Source: Massilia aquatica (GTDB lineage: Bacteria > Pseudomonadota > Gammaproteobacteria > Burkholderiales > Burkholderiaceae_D). Taken from it: DNA of 64,000 nt. Position 1 is the first letter of the stretch, and the number at the start of each line of letters is the position of its first letter. The notes beneath the pieces are model-generated. The model had not been told where the DNA came from, did not search any database, and saw nothing but the letters and a program-made list of their open reading frames with translations. The translations under genes were made by a program, and so were the position numbers. This document shows positions 1-8,354 of this stretch, in pieces. Where the stretch lies: NCBI RefSeq assembly GCF_011682045.1, contig NZ_VVIW01000030.1, positions 1 to 64,000 of the forward strand, read 5' to 3'.

Positions 1-2
1 GC

Positions 3-980
3 AACGATATCGCCCTCGACGTCGAGCTCGGCTATCCGGCCAAGAGCCAGATCGACGCCATCCGCAGCGCGGTCGTGGCCGCCTTGCAGGCGCTGCCGGG
101 CGCAGGGCGGATCAATCCGAACGTGTATTCCAAAATTATTTCGCATACGGTGCAGCGCGGCCTGAAAATCATGCCGAACGTGAAGAACATCATCGCGGTG
201 GCTTCCGGCAAGGGCGGCGTGGGCAAGTCGACGACGGCGGTCAACCTGGCGCTGGCCCTGGCGGCCGAGGGCGCCAGCGTTGGCGTGCTGGACGCCGACA
301 TTTATGGTCCGTCGCAGCCGATGATGCTGGGCATTAACGGCCGTCCGGAAACCTCGGATGGCAAGACCATGGAGCCGCTGGAGAACCACGGTTTGCAGGT
401 GTCGTCGATCGGTTTCATGATCGATCCGGACGAGCCGATGGTGTGGCGCGGCCCGATGGTCACGCAGGCGCTGCAACAGTTGCTTGAGCAAACCAACTGG
501 CGCGACCTCGATTACCTGATCGTCGACATGCCGCCAGGCACCGGCGACATCCAGCTGACCCTGTCGCAAAAAGTGCCGGTCACGGGCGCGGTGATCGTCA
601 CCACGCCGCAGGATATCGCCCTGCTGGACGCACGCAAGGGCTTGAAAATGTTCGAGAAAGTCGGCATTCCGATCCTCGGCGTGGTGGAAAACATGAGTAC
701 CCACATCTGCTCGAACTGTGGCCACACCGAAGCGATTTTCGGCCACGGCGGCGGCGCCAAGATGTGCGCCGACTTCGGCGTGGAGTTTCTTGGGGCCTTG
801 CCGCTGACCATGTCGATCCGCGAGCAGACCGATTCGGGCCGCCCGACCGTGGTGGCCGAGCCGAATGGTCCGGTGGCGCAGATCTACAAGGATATCGCGC
901 GCAAGGTTGCCATCAAGATCGCCGAGAAGGCGAAAGACATGACCAGCAAGTTCCCCAGCATTGTCATCAAAAACGACTAA
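3..980 (+). CDS. apbC: Mrp/ApbC-type iron-sulfur cluster carrier ATPase (5' end outside window)
   Basis: The reading frame is open from base 3, so the gene starts before the window and about 325 residues are present; the family is usually about 360. The visible N-terminal part (GYPAKSQID) matches the small DUF59-like domain that precedes the P-loop domain. The ATPase core shows the deviant Walker A GKGGVGKST, the VDMPPGTGD motif, and the CSNC pair that in this family bridges an Fe-S cluster between two subunits. The protein is known to bind and hand over Fe-S clusters in the cytoplasm. The GTG at 75 is an internal codon and not the start. A stem-loop begins at the stop codon. Confidence 0.95.
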   Translation, partial: NDIALDVELGYPAKSQIDAIRSAVVAALQALPGAGRINPNVYSKIISHTVQRGLKIMPNVKNIIAVASGKGGVGKSTTAVNLALALAAEGASVGVLDADIYGPSQPMMLGINGRPETSDGKTMEPLENHGLQVSSIGFMIDPDEPMVWRGPMVTQALQQLLEQTNWRDLDYLIVDMPPGTGDIQLTLSQKVPVTGAVIVTTPQDIALLDARKGLKMFEKVGIPILGVVENMSTHICSNCGHTEAIFGHGGGAKMCADFGVEFLGALPLTMSIREQTDSGRPTVVAEPNGPVAQIYKDIARKVAIKIAEKAKDMTSKFPSIVIKND

Positions 981-1022
981 GTAAGTGTGCAGAAATTACA
1001 AGAATTTATGCGCACTTACTTA
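978..1022 (+). terminator. Long stem-loop beginning at the mrp stop codon
   Basis: Arms 978-990 and 1010-1022 are complementary over 13 positions with one G-T wobble, enclosing a 19-base AT-rich loop. The left arm contains the TAA stop codon. No U-tract follows, so it could be a 3' mRNA stabiliser or part of a two-hairpin terminator with 1038-1057. Confidence 0.45.
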
Positions 1023-1037
1023 AGCCAGGCTGAGAGG

Positions 1038-1057
1038 GCCTATCTGTTCAGATAGGC
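1038..1057. terminator. Hairpin between mrp and the DUF4399 gene
   Basis: GCCTATCTG and CAGATAGGC form a perfect 9-bp stem with a 2-base loop. There is no T-run, so Rho-independent termination is not certain. Confidence 0.45.
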
Positions 1058-1155
1058 GCTATCGTGTGGCGCTTTCGCGGCGCCCGCGTGCAAAATAGGC
1101 AAGGGTTGGCGTGGTCCACGCCGGCCAGCCTTTTACCAACCGCAAAGGAATCTAC

Positions 1156-1551
1156 TTGAAATCGTTCATCAAGCACATCGTCTTCTCCGCAGCCCTGCTG
1201 GCGGCGGCCGCCGCGTCGGCGCAATCGGTCAACTTCGTCGAGCCGGCCGACGGCGCGACCGTCAAGAGCCCGTTCAAGGTCAAGTTCGCCGTCGAGGGCA
1301 TGGAGATCAAGCCGGCCGGGGCGCTGGTCGCCAATTCGGGCCACCATCACCTGGTGATCAACGGCGGCGCCATCAAGGAAGGCGAATCGATTCCCTTCGA
1401 TGACAAGCACTTGCACTTCGGCAAAGGCCAGACCGAGACCGAGGTCAAGCTGCCGCCGGGCGAGTACACCCTGACCATGCAGTTCGCCAACGGTGCGCAC
1501 CAGTCTTACGGCACGCCGATGAGCAAGTCGATTAAAGTAACCGTCAAGTAA
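1156..1551 (+). CDS. Secreted DUF4399 domain protein
   Basis: This 131-residue protein has a signal peptide (MKSFIKHIVFSAALLAAAAASA, cleavage near residue 22) followed by one small beta-rich domain. Features include an N-terminal NFVEPADGA stretch, a GHHHLVIN motif and a C-terminal PGEYTLTMQFANGAH, which fit DUF4399, a periplasmic family of unknown function. The TTG at 1156 is chosen because AAAGGA lies 7 bases upstream and the signal peptide then begins at residue 1; the longer GTG start at 1111 would add an implausible N-terminus. The His-rich loop could bind metal, but that is a guess. It stands alone between two hairpin or palindrome regions. Confidence 0.8.
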   Translation: MKSFIKHIVFSAALLAAAAASAQSVNFVEPADGATVKSPFKVKFAVEGMEIKPAGALVANSGHHHLVINGGAIKEGESIPFDDKHLHFGKGQTETEVKLPPGEYTLTMQFANGAHQSYGTPMSKSIKVTVK

Positions 1552-1580
1552 TTCCCCCTGGAGCGCTGTCGGCAGTACAA

Positions 1581-1600
1581 TTGTTTTATCGATAAAACAA
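1581..1600. promoter_or_regulatory. Perfect 20-bp palindrome upstream of the 1609 gene
   Basis: TTGTTTTATC is followed directly by its reverse complement, ending 8 bases before the ATG at 1609. It resembles an operator for a dimeric regulator, although an AT-rich hairpin ending the preceding gene is also possible. Confidence 0.45.
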
Positions 1601-1608
1601 CCCCTGCC

Positions 1609-2394
1609 ATGACGCGCTCCGATTCCTCCGTTGATGTTGCCAGGCGCGCCCTGTTGCTGGGCACGGCGGCGGCACTCGCCATGCCGGCCGCCACGGCGCG
1701 TTCCGGGCCACGCGAGCTGCTGGTCGTCGGCGCCCATTTCGCCAGGGTGTACGAGCGCGCCAACGGCGAATTTTCGGGCATGGCGGTCGAGATCATCCGT
1801 GCCATTGCAGGCGAACTCGGGCAGCCGGTGCATTTCGAGCTGTACCCGTGGGCGCGCGCGCAGTCGATGGTGGCGCAGGGCCAGGCTGATATTCTGGTCG
1901 GTCCCTACAAGTCGCCGGAACGGCTGGCATCGTTTGCGTTTTCCGAGCGGCCGTTTTACCAGGACCAGATGGTGTTCTTCTCGCGCAGCAATGCACCGTT
2001 TGCCTGGGACGGCACCTACGCGTCCTTGCGCGACAAGCGCATCGTGCTCATCAATGGCTGGGCTTACGGCGACGAATTCAATGCCGCGCGCGAACATCTG
2101 ACGGTCAGCGTGACCAATTCGGTCGAGTCGGCGCTGACCATGCTCGCGCACGGGCGCGTCGATTTATTTGCCAGCAATGTGCGCAATACCGAGCCGGTGG
2201 TGCCATTGCTGGCGCTGGAAGGCAAGGTGATCCCGGTCGGGCGCACCATTTCCCTTCAGCGCGGTTATTTCGCCTTCCCCAAACGTCCCGAATACGACGT
2301 CATGCGTGCACGCTTCGACCGTGCCTTCAATGCCTGGGTCGACAGCGGCGAACTGCGCAAACTCGGCAAGCGGCTCAACGTCCAGGTGCCCTGA
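1609..2394 (+). CDS. Periplasmic substrate-binding protein, SBP_bac_3-like
   Basis: The 261-residue protein has a Tat/Sec-like leader (ARRALLLGTAAALAMPAATA) and a type II periplasmic binding fold. Recognisable parts are FSGMAVEIIRAIAGELG, QGQADILVGPYKSPERLASFAFSERPFYQD and a C-terminal region of the kind seen in amino-acid-type solute receptors. No permease or ATPase gene is adjacent, so it is an orphan receptor or an enzyme-like SBP_bac_3 protein; the ligand is unknown. There is no clear Shine-Dalgarno sequence before the ATG. A 20-bp palindrome sits just upstream and may control it. Confidence 0.8.
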   Translation: MTRSDSSVDVARRALLLGTAAALAMPAATARSGPRELLVVGAHFARVYERANGEFSGMAVEIIRAIAGELGQPVHFELYPWARAQSMVAQGQADILVGPYKSPERLASFAFSERPFYQDQMVFFSRSNAPFAWDGTYASLRDKRIVLINGWAYGDEFNAAREHLTVSVTNSVESALTMLAHGRVDLFASNVRNTEPVVPLLALEGKVIPVGRTISLQRGYFAFPKRPEYDVMRARFDRAFNAWVDSGELRKLGKRLNVQVP

Positions 2395-2549
2395 GCGGCG
2401 CTGTAGCGCGCCGGCCCCGGCTATATCCGCGTAGTATTGACAACTTGCGGTTATCATACGCCGCTTGACGCATTGACTACGGTCATATTCCCAGTTGATT
2501 TTTCGCAGGAGATGCGTTGGTGCGTCGGCCTGCTCCCAGGAGACAAACA

Positions 2550-3749
2550 ATGATTGATAAAAATATTTTGCGCGCTGCTTGCGTGTCGGCGGTAGCGGTA
2601 TTCGGCGTCCAGGCGAGCGCCTCGGCAGCGATATTGTCGGTCGGACCGGGCAAGACCTATGTCAAACCCTGCGCCGCGATCGCCGCGGCGAAGAATGGTG
2701 ACACCGTCGAGATCGAAGGTGGCGTGGTGTACAGCGGCGACGTGTGCGGTATTTATGCCAGCAACTTCACGATCCGGGGCGTGAATGGACGTCCGAAAAT
2801 CGATGCCGCAGGCAAGAATGCGATGGGGAAAGCGATCTGGGTGGTGGTCGGCAACAATGTGTTGATCGCCAACGTGGAAATGTTTGGCGCCAAGGTTCCC
2901 GACCGCAATGGCGCAGCCTTGCGCCTGGAGGGCGCCGGCTTTACCTTGCTCAACAGCTTCCTGCACGATAACGAGAACGGCATTCTCAGCGGCGCCAATG
3001 CGGCCAGCGATGTGGTCATCGAAGGCACCGAATTCGGGCGCAATGGGTATGGCACCGGGCAGACCCATAATCTGTATATCGGCACGGTGCGCAGCCTGAC
3101 CTTCCGCCGCAATTTTTCGCATGATGCCAACGTGGGCCATAACCTCAAGTCGCGCGCGCAGACCAACTATATTTTGTATAACCGCTTTTCCAGCCTGCGC
3201 CCGGGCGAAACCGGTTCGACCGCCGCCGGCCAGCCGAGTTACGAGATCGATTTACCGAATGCCGGTACCTCGTACGTGATCGGGAATGTGATCCAGCAGC
3301 CTGCGGCCAACCAAAACGGGGCCATGCTGGCGTATGGGGAAGAGGGGGCGTCGAATGCCGGGCATGATCTGTATGTGATCAATAATACCTTCCTCAACGA
3401 CGATACCGCGCGCGGGGTGTTTGTGATGGTCGGGTCGGGCGTGACCAAGCCGGTTCTGCTGCAGAATAATATCTTTTCTGGGATCGGGACCTTGAGTACG
3501 CAGGCCACCACGGTAGCCAAGACCAATTACCGCTCTGTGGCGCCGGGGTTTGTCAACCGCGCGACCTACGATTTGCGGCCGACGCCGTCGCCGCTGGTGG
3601 TCAATGCCGGCAGCGATCCGGGGGTGTCGGCCACTGGCTATGTGCTCAAGCCGGTGGCGCAGTACAAGCATGTGGCGTTCTGGGTCGGCCGCCCGGTGGT
3701 CGGCGAGCTCGATATCGGGGCGTACGAGGCGAATTCGATCGCGCCTTAG
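2550..3749 (+). CDS. Secreted right-handed parallel beta-helix protein
   Basis: The 399-residue product starts at the ATG preceded by AGGAGA and has a signal peptide ending near ASASA. The rest shows repeated short beta-strand turns (TIRGVNGRP, VLIANVEMFGA, FTLLNSFLHDN, VVIEGTEFGRNGYG, LYVINNTFLND) typical of pectate-lyase or right-handed beta-helix folds. Such proteins usually act on polysaccharides outside the cell or in the periplasm. I see no catalytic signature that assigns a substrate, so lyase activity is inference only. It is followed by a hairpin shared with the convergent VWA gene. Confidence 0.85.
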   Translation: MIDKNILRAACVSAVAVFGVQASASAAILSVGPGKTYVKPCAAIAAAKNGDTVEIEGGVVYSGDVCGIYASNFTIRGVNGRPKIDAAGKNAMGKAIWVVVGNNVLIANVEMFGAKVPDRNGAALRLEGAGFTLLNSFLHDNENGILSGANAASDVVIEGTEFGRNGYGTGQTHNLYIGTVRSLTFRRNFSHDANVGHNLKSRAQTNYILYNRFSSLRPGETGSTAAGQPSYEIDLPNAGTSYVIGNVIQQPAANQNGAMLAYGEEGASNAGHDLYVINNTFLNDDTARGVFVMVGSGVTKPVLLQNNIFSGIGTLSTQATTVAKTNYRSVAPGFVNRATYDLRPTPSPLVVNAGSDPGVSATGYVLKPVAQYKHVAFWVGRPVVGELDIGAYEANSIAP

Positions 3750-3756
3750 CCACCGA

Positions 3757-3797
3757 CGTCCTTCCCGGCCTCGGCGGCCGCCTTGGCGGGAAGGACG
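3757..3797. terminator. Hairpin between convergent genes
   Basis: CGTCCTTCCCG (3757-3767) and CGGGAAGGACG (3787-3797) form an 11-bp stem around a GC-rich loop in the gap between the beta-helix gene and the VWA gene. The T-run is weak. Confidence 0.5.
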
Positions 3798-3819
3798 GCT
3801 TTCAGGTTAGCGATGAGGC

Positions 3820-4977
3820 TTACGCCTTCACCCCCACAATCCCCGCTTCCGCCGCCCACTGGCTTATATCGCTGCGCTTGATCGCCGCCGCCATCAATTC
3901 CGGGAACAGATCGGGCGTACACGCAAAGCACGGCGCCCCCAGCGCGGCAAAATACGCCGCATTCGCGTGGTCGTAACTGGGCGCTCCGTGATCGTCGAGC
4001 GCCAGCAGCACAATCACCTGCACCCCGGCCGCCACCAGCGCCGCCGCCCGCTTGCGCATTTCGGCATTATTCCCGCCTTCATACAGATCGCTGATCAGCA
4101 CGAAAATAGTGTCGGCCGGGCGCGTGATCAAACCCTGGCAATACCCCAGCGCGCGGTTGATATCGGTCCCGCCGCCCAATTGGGTACCGAACAGCACATC
4201 GACCGGATCGGCCAGCATTGGCGTCAGGTCGATCACCGCCGTATCGAACACCACCACTTGCGTGCTGACCGCCTTGATGGTCGCCAGCACCGCCGCGAAC
4301 ACGCTGGCGTACACCACCGACGGCGCCATCGAGCCGCTCTGGTCGATGCACAGCACGATATCGCGCAGCGATTGCCCCTTGCGCCCGAAGCCGATGCGCG
4401 TTTCCGGGATAATGGTCCGGTATTCCGGCTGGTAATGGCGCAGATTGGCGCGGATCGTGCGCAGCCAGTCGATTTCGTGATGGCGCGGGCGGCGGTTGCG
4501 TACCGCCCGGTTCAGGCTGCCCGATACCGCTTGCCGGAATGGATTGGCCAGCCGGCGCTCGAGCTCGTCAACGACTTGCCGCACCACCATGCGCGCGGTT
4601 TCCTTGGTCTTGTTCGGCATCACCTTGTTCAAGCTGAGCAGGGTGGCAACCAGGTGCACATCCGGTTCGACCGACTTGAGCATTTCGGGTTCGAGCAGCA
4701 TTTGCTCCAGGCCCAGGCGCTCCAGCGCATCTTTCTGCATCACCTGGACCACGCTCGACGGGAAATACTGGCGGATATCGCCCAGCCAGCGCGCCACGTT
4801 CGGCGCCGAGGCACCGAGCCCGGCGCCGCGTCCCGACGGCGGGTTGTACAGGGCCGACAGGGCGCGGTCCATGGCCAGGTCGTCGACCCCGAGCCCGTCT
4901 TGCGGCTGGCCCGGTTCGGCGCCCAATACCATGCGCCAGCGGCGCGTTTGTTCCTGCGGGGTGATGTCATGCGCCAT
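3820..4977 (-). CDS. VWA domain protein of a MoxR/VWA operon
   Basis: The 385-residue protein has a helical N-terminal half (about 1-200) and a C-terminal von Willebrand factor A domain. The MIDAS motif DQSGS is at about 212-216, with a later GGGTDINRAL and an ISDLYEGG segment supplying further metal-site residues. In characterised pairs such as NorQ/NorD, CoxD/CoxE and RavA/ViaA, the VWA protein is the adaptor or metal-insertion partner of a MoxR AAA+ ATPase. Here it is the last gene of a five-gene operon and its start overlaps the end of the DUF5682 gene by 11 bases. The target of the complex is unknown. Confidence 0.88.
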   Translation of the reverse strand: MAHDITPQEQTRRWRMVLGAEPGQPQDGLGVDDLAMDRALSALYNPPSGRGAGLGASAPNVARWLGDIRQYFPSSVVQVMQKDALERLGLEQMLLEPEMLKSVEPDVHLVATLLSLNKVMPNKTKETARMVVRQVVDELERRLANPFRQAVSGSLNRAVRNRRPRHHEIDWLRTIRANLRHYQPEYRTIIPETRIGFGRKGQSLRDIVLCIDQSGSMAPSVVYASVFAAVLATIKAVSTQVVVFDTAVIDLTPMLADPVDVLFGTQLGGGTDINRALGYCQGLITRPADTIFVLISDLYEGGNNAEMRKRAAALVAAGVQVIVLLALDDHGAPSYDHANAAYFAALGAPCFACTPDLFPELMAAAIKRSDISQWAAEAGIVGVKA

Positions 4978-7255
4978 GAGCGCCCTCCGTTGTCAATGTG
5001 GCTGCGCTGCCGCCGAGAATCATGCCGAGCACCGGCAGCACCAGCCTGGCGCGCGCTTCATCGAGCTTGCCGCCCGCTGTGGCGATGCTCAGCGTGCCAC
5101 CGGCGCTGCCGGCGCGTTCGCTCAGCTGGCGCCGCTCGGGCGCTTCAAAGGCGCCAAAGGTGCGGCGCAGCAGCGGCAACAGTTCGACGAAGCTCTCCGC
5201 ATCCAGGCTGTTGATCCAGGCATTGACCAGGGTCCATAAACTGTCGTTGTGCAGCAGCAGGGCCGCGCTGCCTTGCAGGAAGCCTTCCAGCCAGTTGCCG
5301 CTGGCCAGCGGGGCACTGGCGTGCGAGCAGCGCTGGGCCAGGGCGCGCGCGGTGCGTTCCTGGTCCCAGTGTCCTTGCTCCGACAAAATCCGGGCGCAGC
5401 GCCCGCCGATCAGCGGATGCGACTGTTCGTTGCCGGCCACCTGGTCGAGCGCATCGAACCAGGCTTGCAGCAGCGTATCTTCCTGGATCAGGCGGATCGC
5501 GCGGTCGGCGGCGATCACTTGCTTGACCAGCCCTTGCGCCGGTTCGTCGGCCATGCCCAGCACGCCGTAGGGCAGGGCGATGCAGGCGCGCGTGACGAGG
5601 CCGTCGACCACCTGGCCGATGGCGCTGGTGTCGGTGGCGCGCACGCTGCCGTAGCGCAGCACGCCGGCCAGCGGCGGCAGGGCCGCCAGCATGAAACCGA
5701 CGTCGGGCGTGAGCGCGCCGACCTCCTGAATGCGCTGCATCAGCAAGTCGACCGCTTGCGGCAGGTCGGCCAGCAGCACCTGTTCGATCAGGGCGGTCAG
5801 TTCGGGCAGGGTGGTTGCTTCATTGGCCAGGCTGACCGCCTTGCCGGTGGCGGCCGCTTGCACGGTGCCGCCCCACACGTTCGCTTCGATCAGGCGGATC
5901 GCAAACTCCGGCTCCCATGCCAGGCGCCACCATTCGTGGAAGGTGCCGGACTTGCCATTGACGTGTTCGTAACGGCCCCACGCGACCCCGAGCAGCGCCA
6001 GGCGGTGCAGCAGCACGCTTTTTTCCAGGTGTGCCGGCTGGCGCAGGTCGAGTTCGAGCTGGCTGTGGTCGGCCTTGGGCGGCAGGCGCAAGCGTTTTTG
6101 CTGGGCCTGCACATCCTGCGGCAGCGGCAGGGTCGGCACGCTGTCGGGGACCTCGCCCAGGCGCTCGTTGACCAGCAGGGCGTCGTGGATCAGGCGCAGC
6201 GGGGCGTCGTTGTCGTAGCAAAACACCGCGCGCACGGCTTCCTGCAACTCGCCCAGGCCCGGACGGGGCCGTTCGCGCATCGCCGCCAGGGTATCGGCCA
6301 GGCGCACCGCTTCGATGATGCTGGCCGAGGAGGCGTCCAGGTCGTGCTTGCGCAGCAAAATGGCGACGTCGGTCAGCCAGTACAGGCTGGCCTGGGCCGG
6401 ATGGTTCCACATGTGATGGTACCAGCCGGGCGCGCTGACCCCCGCTCCGTAGCCGCTGCGAAACGCCAGGCGGCCGTAGCTCCACGGCGTCCAGGTCGCG
6501 GCCAGTTTGACCTTCGGCAAGCCCTTGAGCAAGTCGTTGTCGCTCTTGGCCGACGGCATGCTTGCCAGCGCCGGCACGTGGTAGGCGCCGCACACCACGG
6601 CGATGCGCTGGTGGCCCTGTTTTTCGGCCAGGCGGATGGCGTTGCGCATCCACGCTTCGCGCTGCTGTTCTTGCAGCTTGGGCGGGGCGGCGATCTCGCT
6701 GCGCACCGTGGTCATCATTTCGGCGATGGCGGCGAACAGGTCGAGGCTGTCTGCGCGCTGCTCGACCAGGTGCTCCCACCAGGTGTCGGTGTCGGAGAAG
6801 CCGGCGGCGTTGGCGAGCCAGTGCAGCGGGTCTTCGTGCAGTTCGTCGGTGTCGGTGGCGGACGCTGCTTGCGTCGCTTCGCGTTCGTCCTCTTGTTCAG
6901 CCTCAGCCTCGGCCGGAACCACGTCGGCCACGTCCGGCTCGGCCAGGCGATGCGCCTGCGGCAAGTCGCAAAAGCGCACCGGCACGCCGTTGGCGGTGGC
7001 GTAGCGCATGGCTTGCCATTCCGGCGAGAACTCGGCGAACGGATAGAACACGGCGCGCTGCGGCGCGGCCGGCACGTAGACCAGCAGCGCGACCGGCGGC
7101 TTGATGGCCGGATCGGCGGCAAAGGCGATCAGCTCGTCGGCCTCGGGCGGGCCTTCGATCAGGATGCAGTCCGGGGCCAGCGCCTGCAAGGCTTGCGCCA
7201 GGCTGCGCGCGCAGCCCGGACCGTGGTGGCGGATGCCGAATAAATGGACGCTCAT
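4967..7255 (-). CDS. DUF5682 family protein
   Basis: The 762-residue protein has no signal peptide. The N-terminus carries FGIRHHGPGC, DCILIEGPPEADEL and FCDLP, and about residue 220 has IAVVCGAYHVPAL. Together these resemble the spaced H, E and GxxH motifs of the TraB/ChaN/EreA-like fold; that relation is my inference, while the DUF5682 assignment rests on the RHHGPG and EGPPEAD blocks. The rest is mainly helical and unassigned. It lies 7 bases downstream of the MoxR gene and overlaps the VWA gene, so all are probably co-translated. No function has been demonstrated that I know of. Confidence 0.8.
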   Translation of the reverse strand: MSVHLFGIRHHGPGCARSLAQALQALAPDCILIEGPPEADELIAFAADPAIKPPVALLVYVPAAPQRAVFYPFAEFSPEWQAMRYATANGVPVRFCDLPQAHRLAEPDVADVVPAEAEAEQEDEREATQAASATDTDELHEDPLHWLANAAGFSDTDTWWEHLVEQRADSLDLFAAIAEMMTTVRSEIAAPPKLQEQQREAWMRNAIRLAEKQGHQRIAVVCGAYHVPALASMPSAKSDNDLLKGLPKVKLAATWTPWSYGRLAFRSGYGAGVSAPGWYHHMWNHPAQASLYWLTDVAILLRKHDLDASSASIIEAVRLADTLAAMRERPRPGLGELQEAVRAVFCYDNDAPLRLIHDALLVNERLGEVPDSVPTLPLPQDVQAQQKRLRLPPKADHSQLELDLRQPAHLEKSVLLHRLALLGVAWGRYEHVNGKSGTFHEWWRLAWEPEFAIRLIEANVWGGTVQAAATGKAVSLANEATTLPELTALIEQVLLADLPQAVDLLMQRIQEVGALTPDVGFMLAALPPLAGVLRYGSVRATDTSAIGQVVDGLVTRACIALPYGVLGMADEPAQGLVKQVIAADRAIRLIQEDTLLQAWFDALDQVAGNEQSHPLIGGRCARILSEQGHWDQERTARALAQRCSHASAPLASGNWLEGFLQGSAALLLHNDSLWTLVNAWINSLDAESFVELLPLLRRTFGAFEAPERRQLSERAGSAGGTLSIATAGGKLDEARARLVLPVLGMILGGSAATLTTEGAHGA

Positions 7256-7262
7256 CGGCCAC

Positions 7263-8354
7263 TCAATTCATCACGTCGCGGCAGGCCCGGTACAGGTCTT
7301 TCCAGCCTTCGCGTTCCTTGACCACGGTTTCCAGGTATTCCAGCATGACCACGCGGTCCTGCACCGGGTCCTTGACGATGGCGCCGATCATGCCGGCGGC
7401 CACGTCGGCGCCGCGCATGGTGCCGTCGCCGAAGTGGGCGGCCAGCGACATGCCGTTGGTAATGACCGAAATCGCTTCGGCCGTGCTCATGCTGGCGCTG
7501 GGGGTCTTGATCTTGCGCTTGCTGTCGGCGGTGAGGCCGGCGCGCAGCTCGCGGAACACGGTGACGACGCGGCGGATTTCTTCCAGCGCCGGCACTTCGC
7601 CGGGCAACTCCAGCGCGCGGCCAAGGCTGGCCACGCGGGTTTCGACGATGCGCACTTCCTCGTCGGCGGTGGCCGGCGGCGGCAGCACCACGGTGTTGAA
7701 GCGGCGCTTGAGCGCGCTCGACAGTTCATTCACACCACGGTCGCGGTCGTTGGCGGTGGCGATGATGTTAAAACCTTTTTGCGCCAGCACTTCGTCGTCG
7801 AGTTCGGCGATCGGCAGCATTTTTTCCGACAGGATGGTGATCAGGCTGTCCTGTACTTCGCTCGGGATGCGGGTCAGTTCTTCCACGCGGGCGATTTTGC
7901 CGTCGCGCATGGCGCGCATGATCGGACTCGGCACCACCGCTTCCATCGACGGGCCCTTGGCCAGCAGCTGCGCGTAGTTCCAGCCGAAACGCACCGCTTC
8001 CTCGCTGGTGCCGGCGGTTCCCTGCACGATCATGGTCGAATCGCCGCTGATGGCGGCAGCGAGGTGTTCCGACACCCACGACTTGGCGGTGCCCGGCACG
8101 CCCAGCAGCAGCAGGGCCCGGTCGGTGGCCAGGGTGGCGACGGCGATTTCGATGATGCGCGCATTACCGATATATTTAGCGCTAATTTCCACGCCATTGT
8201 CCAGGGTTCCGCCCAGCAGATATTTGGACACGGCCCATGGCGACAGCTTCCAGCGCGGCGGACGCTGGCGCGTGTCGGCCGCGGCCAGCGCTGCGAGTTC
8301 CTCGGCGTACTGGGTTTCGGCGTGCTGGCGCAGGATGGTAGAAGTGGCGGTCAT
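7263..8354 (-). CDS. MoxR-type AAA+ ATPase
   Basis: The 363-residue protein begins at the ATG at 8354, which has AGGAG 8 bases upstream; a longer open frame continues upstream but overlaps the DUF5691 gene. Walker A is GVPGTAKS (85-92), sensor 1 is in the FNIIATANDRD segment, and an arginine-finger region follows in SSALKRRF. The usual Walker B DE is replaced by EE in ARVEEL. MoxR ATPases act as hexameric remodellers with VWA partners, and a VWA gene is two genes downstream. Its start overlaps the DUF5691 stop by 4 bases. Confidence 0.9.
   Translation of the reverse strand: MTATSTILRQHAETQYAEELAALAAADTRQRPPRWKLSPWAVSKYLLGGTLDNGVEISAKYIGNARIIEIAVATLATDRALLLLGVPGTAKSWVSEHLAAAISGDSTMIVQGTAGTSEEAVRFGWNYAQLLAKGPSMEAVVPSPIMRAMRDGKIARVEELTRIPSEVQDSLITILSEKMLPIAELDDEVLAQKGFNIIATANDRDRGVNELSSALKRRFNTVVLPPPATADEEVRIVETRVASLGRALELPGEVPALEEIRRVVTVFRELRAGLTADSKRKIKTPSASMSTAEAISVITNGMSLAAHFGDGTMRGADVAAGMIGAIVKDPVQDRVVMLEYLETVVKEREGWKDLYRACRDVMN

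Noticed and set aside
1048-2151. 367-codon minus-strand frame
   Set aside because: Covers two well-supported plus-strand genes with signal peptides; composition is shadow-like.
2437-2457. TTGACA and TATCAT as promoter of the beta-helix gene
   Set aside because: Spacing is only 9 bases, too short for sigma-70.
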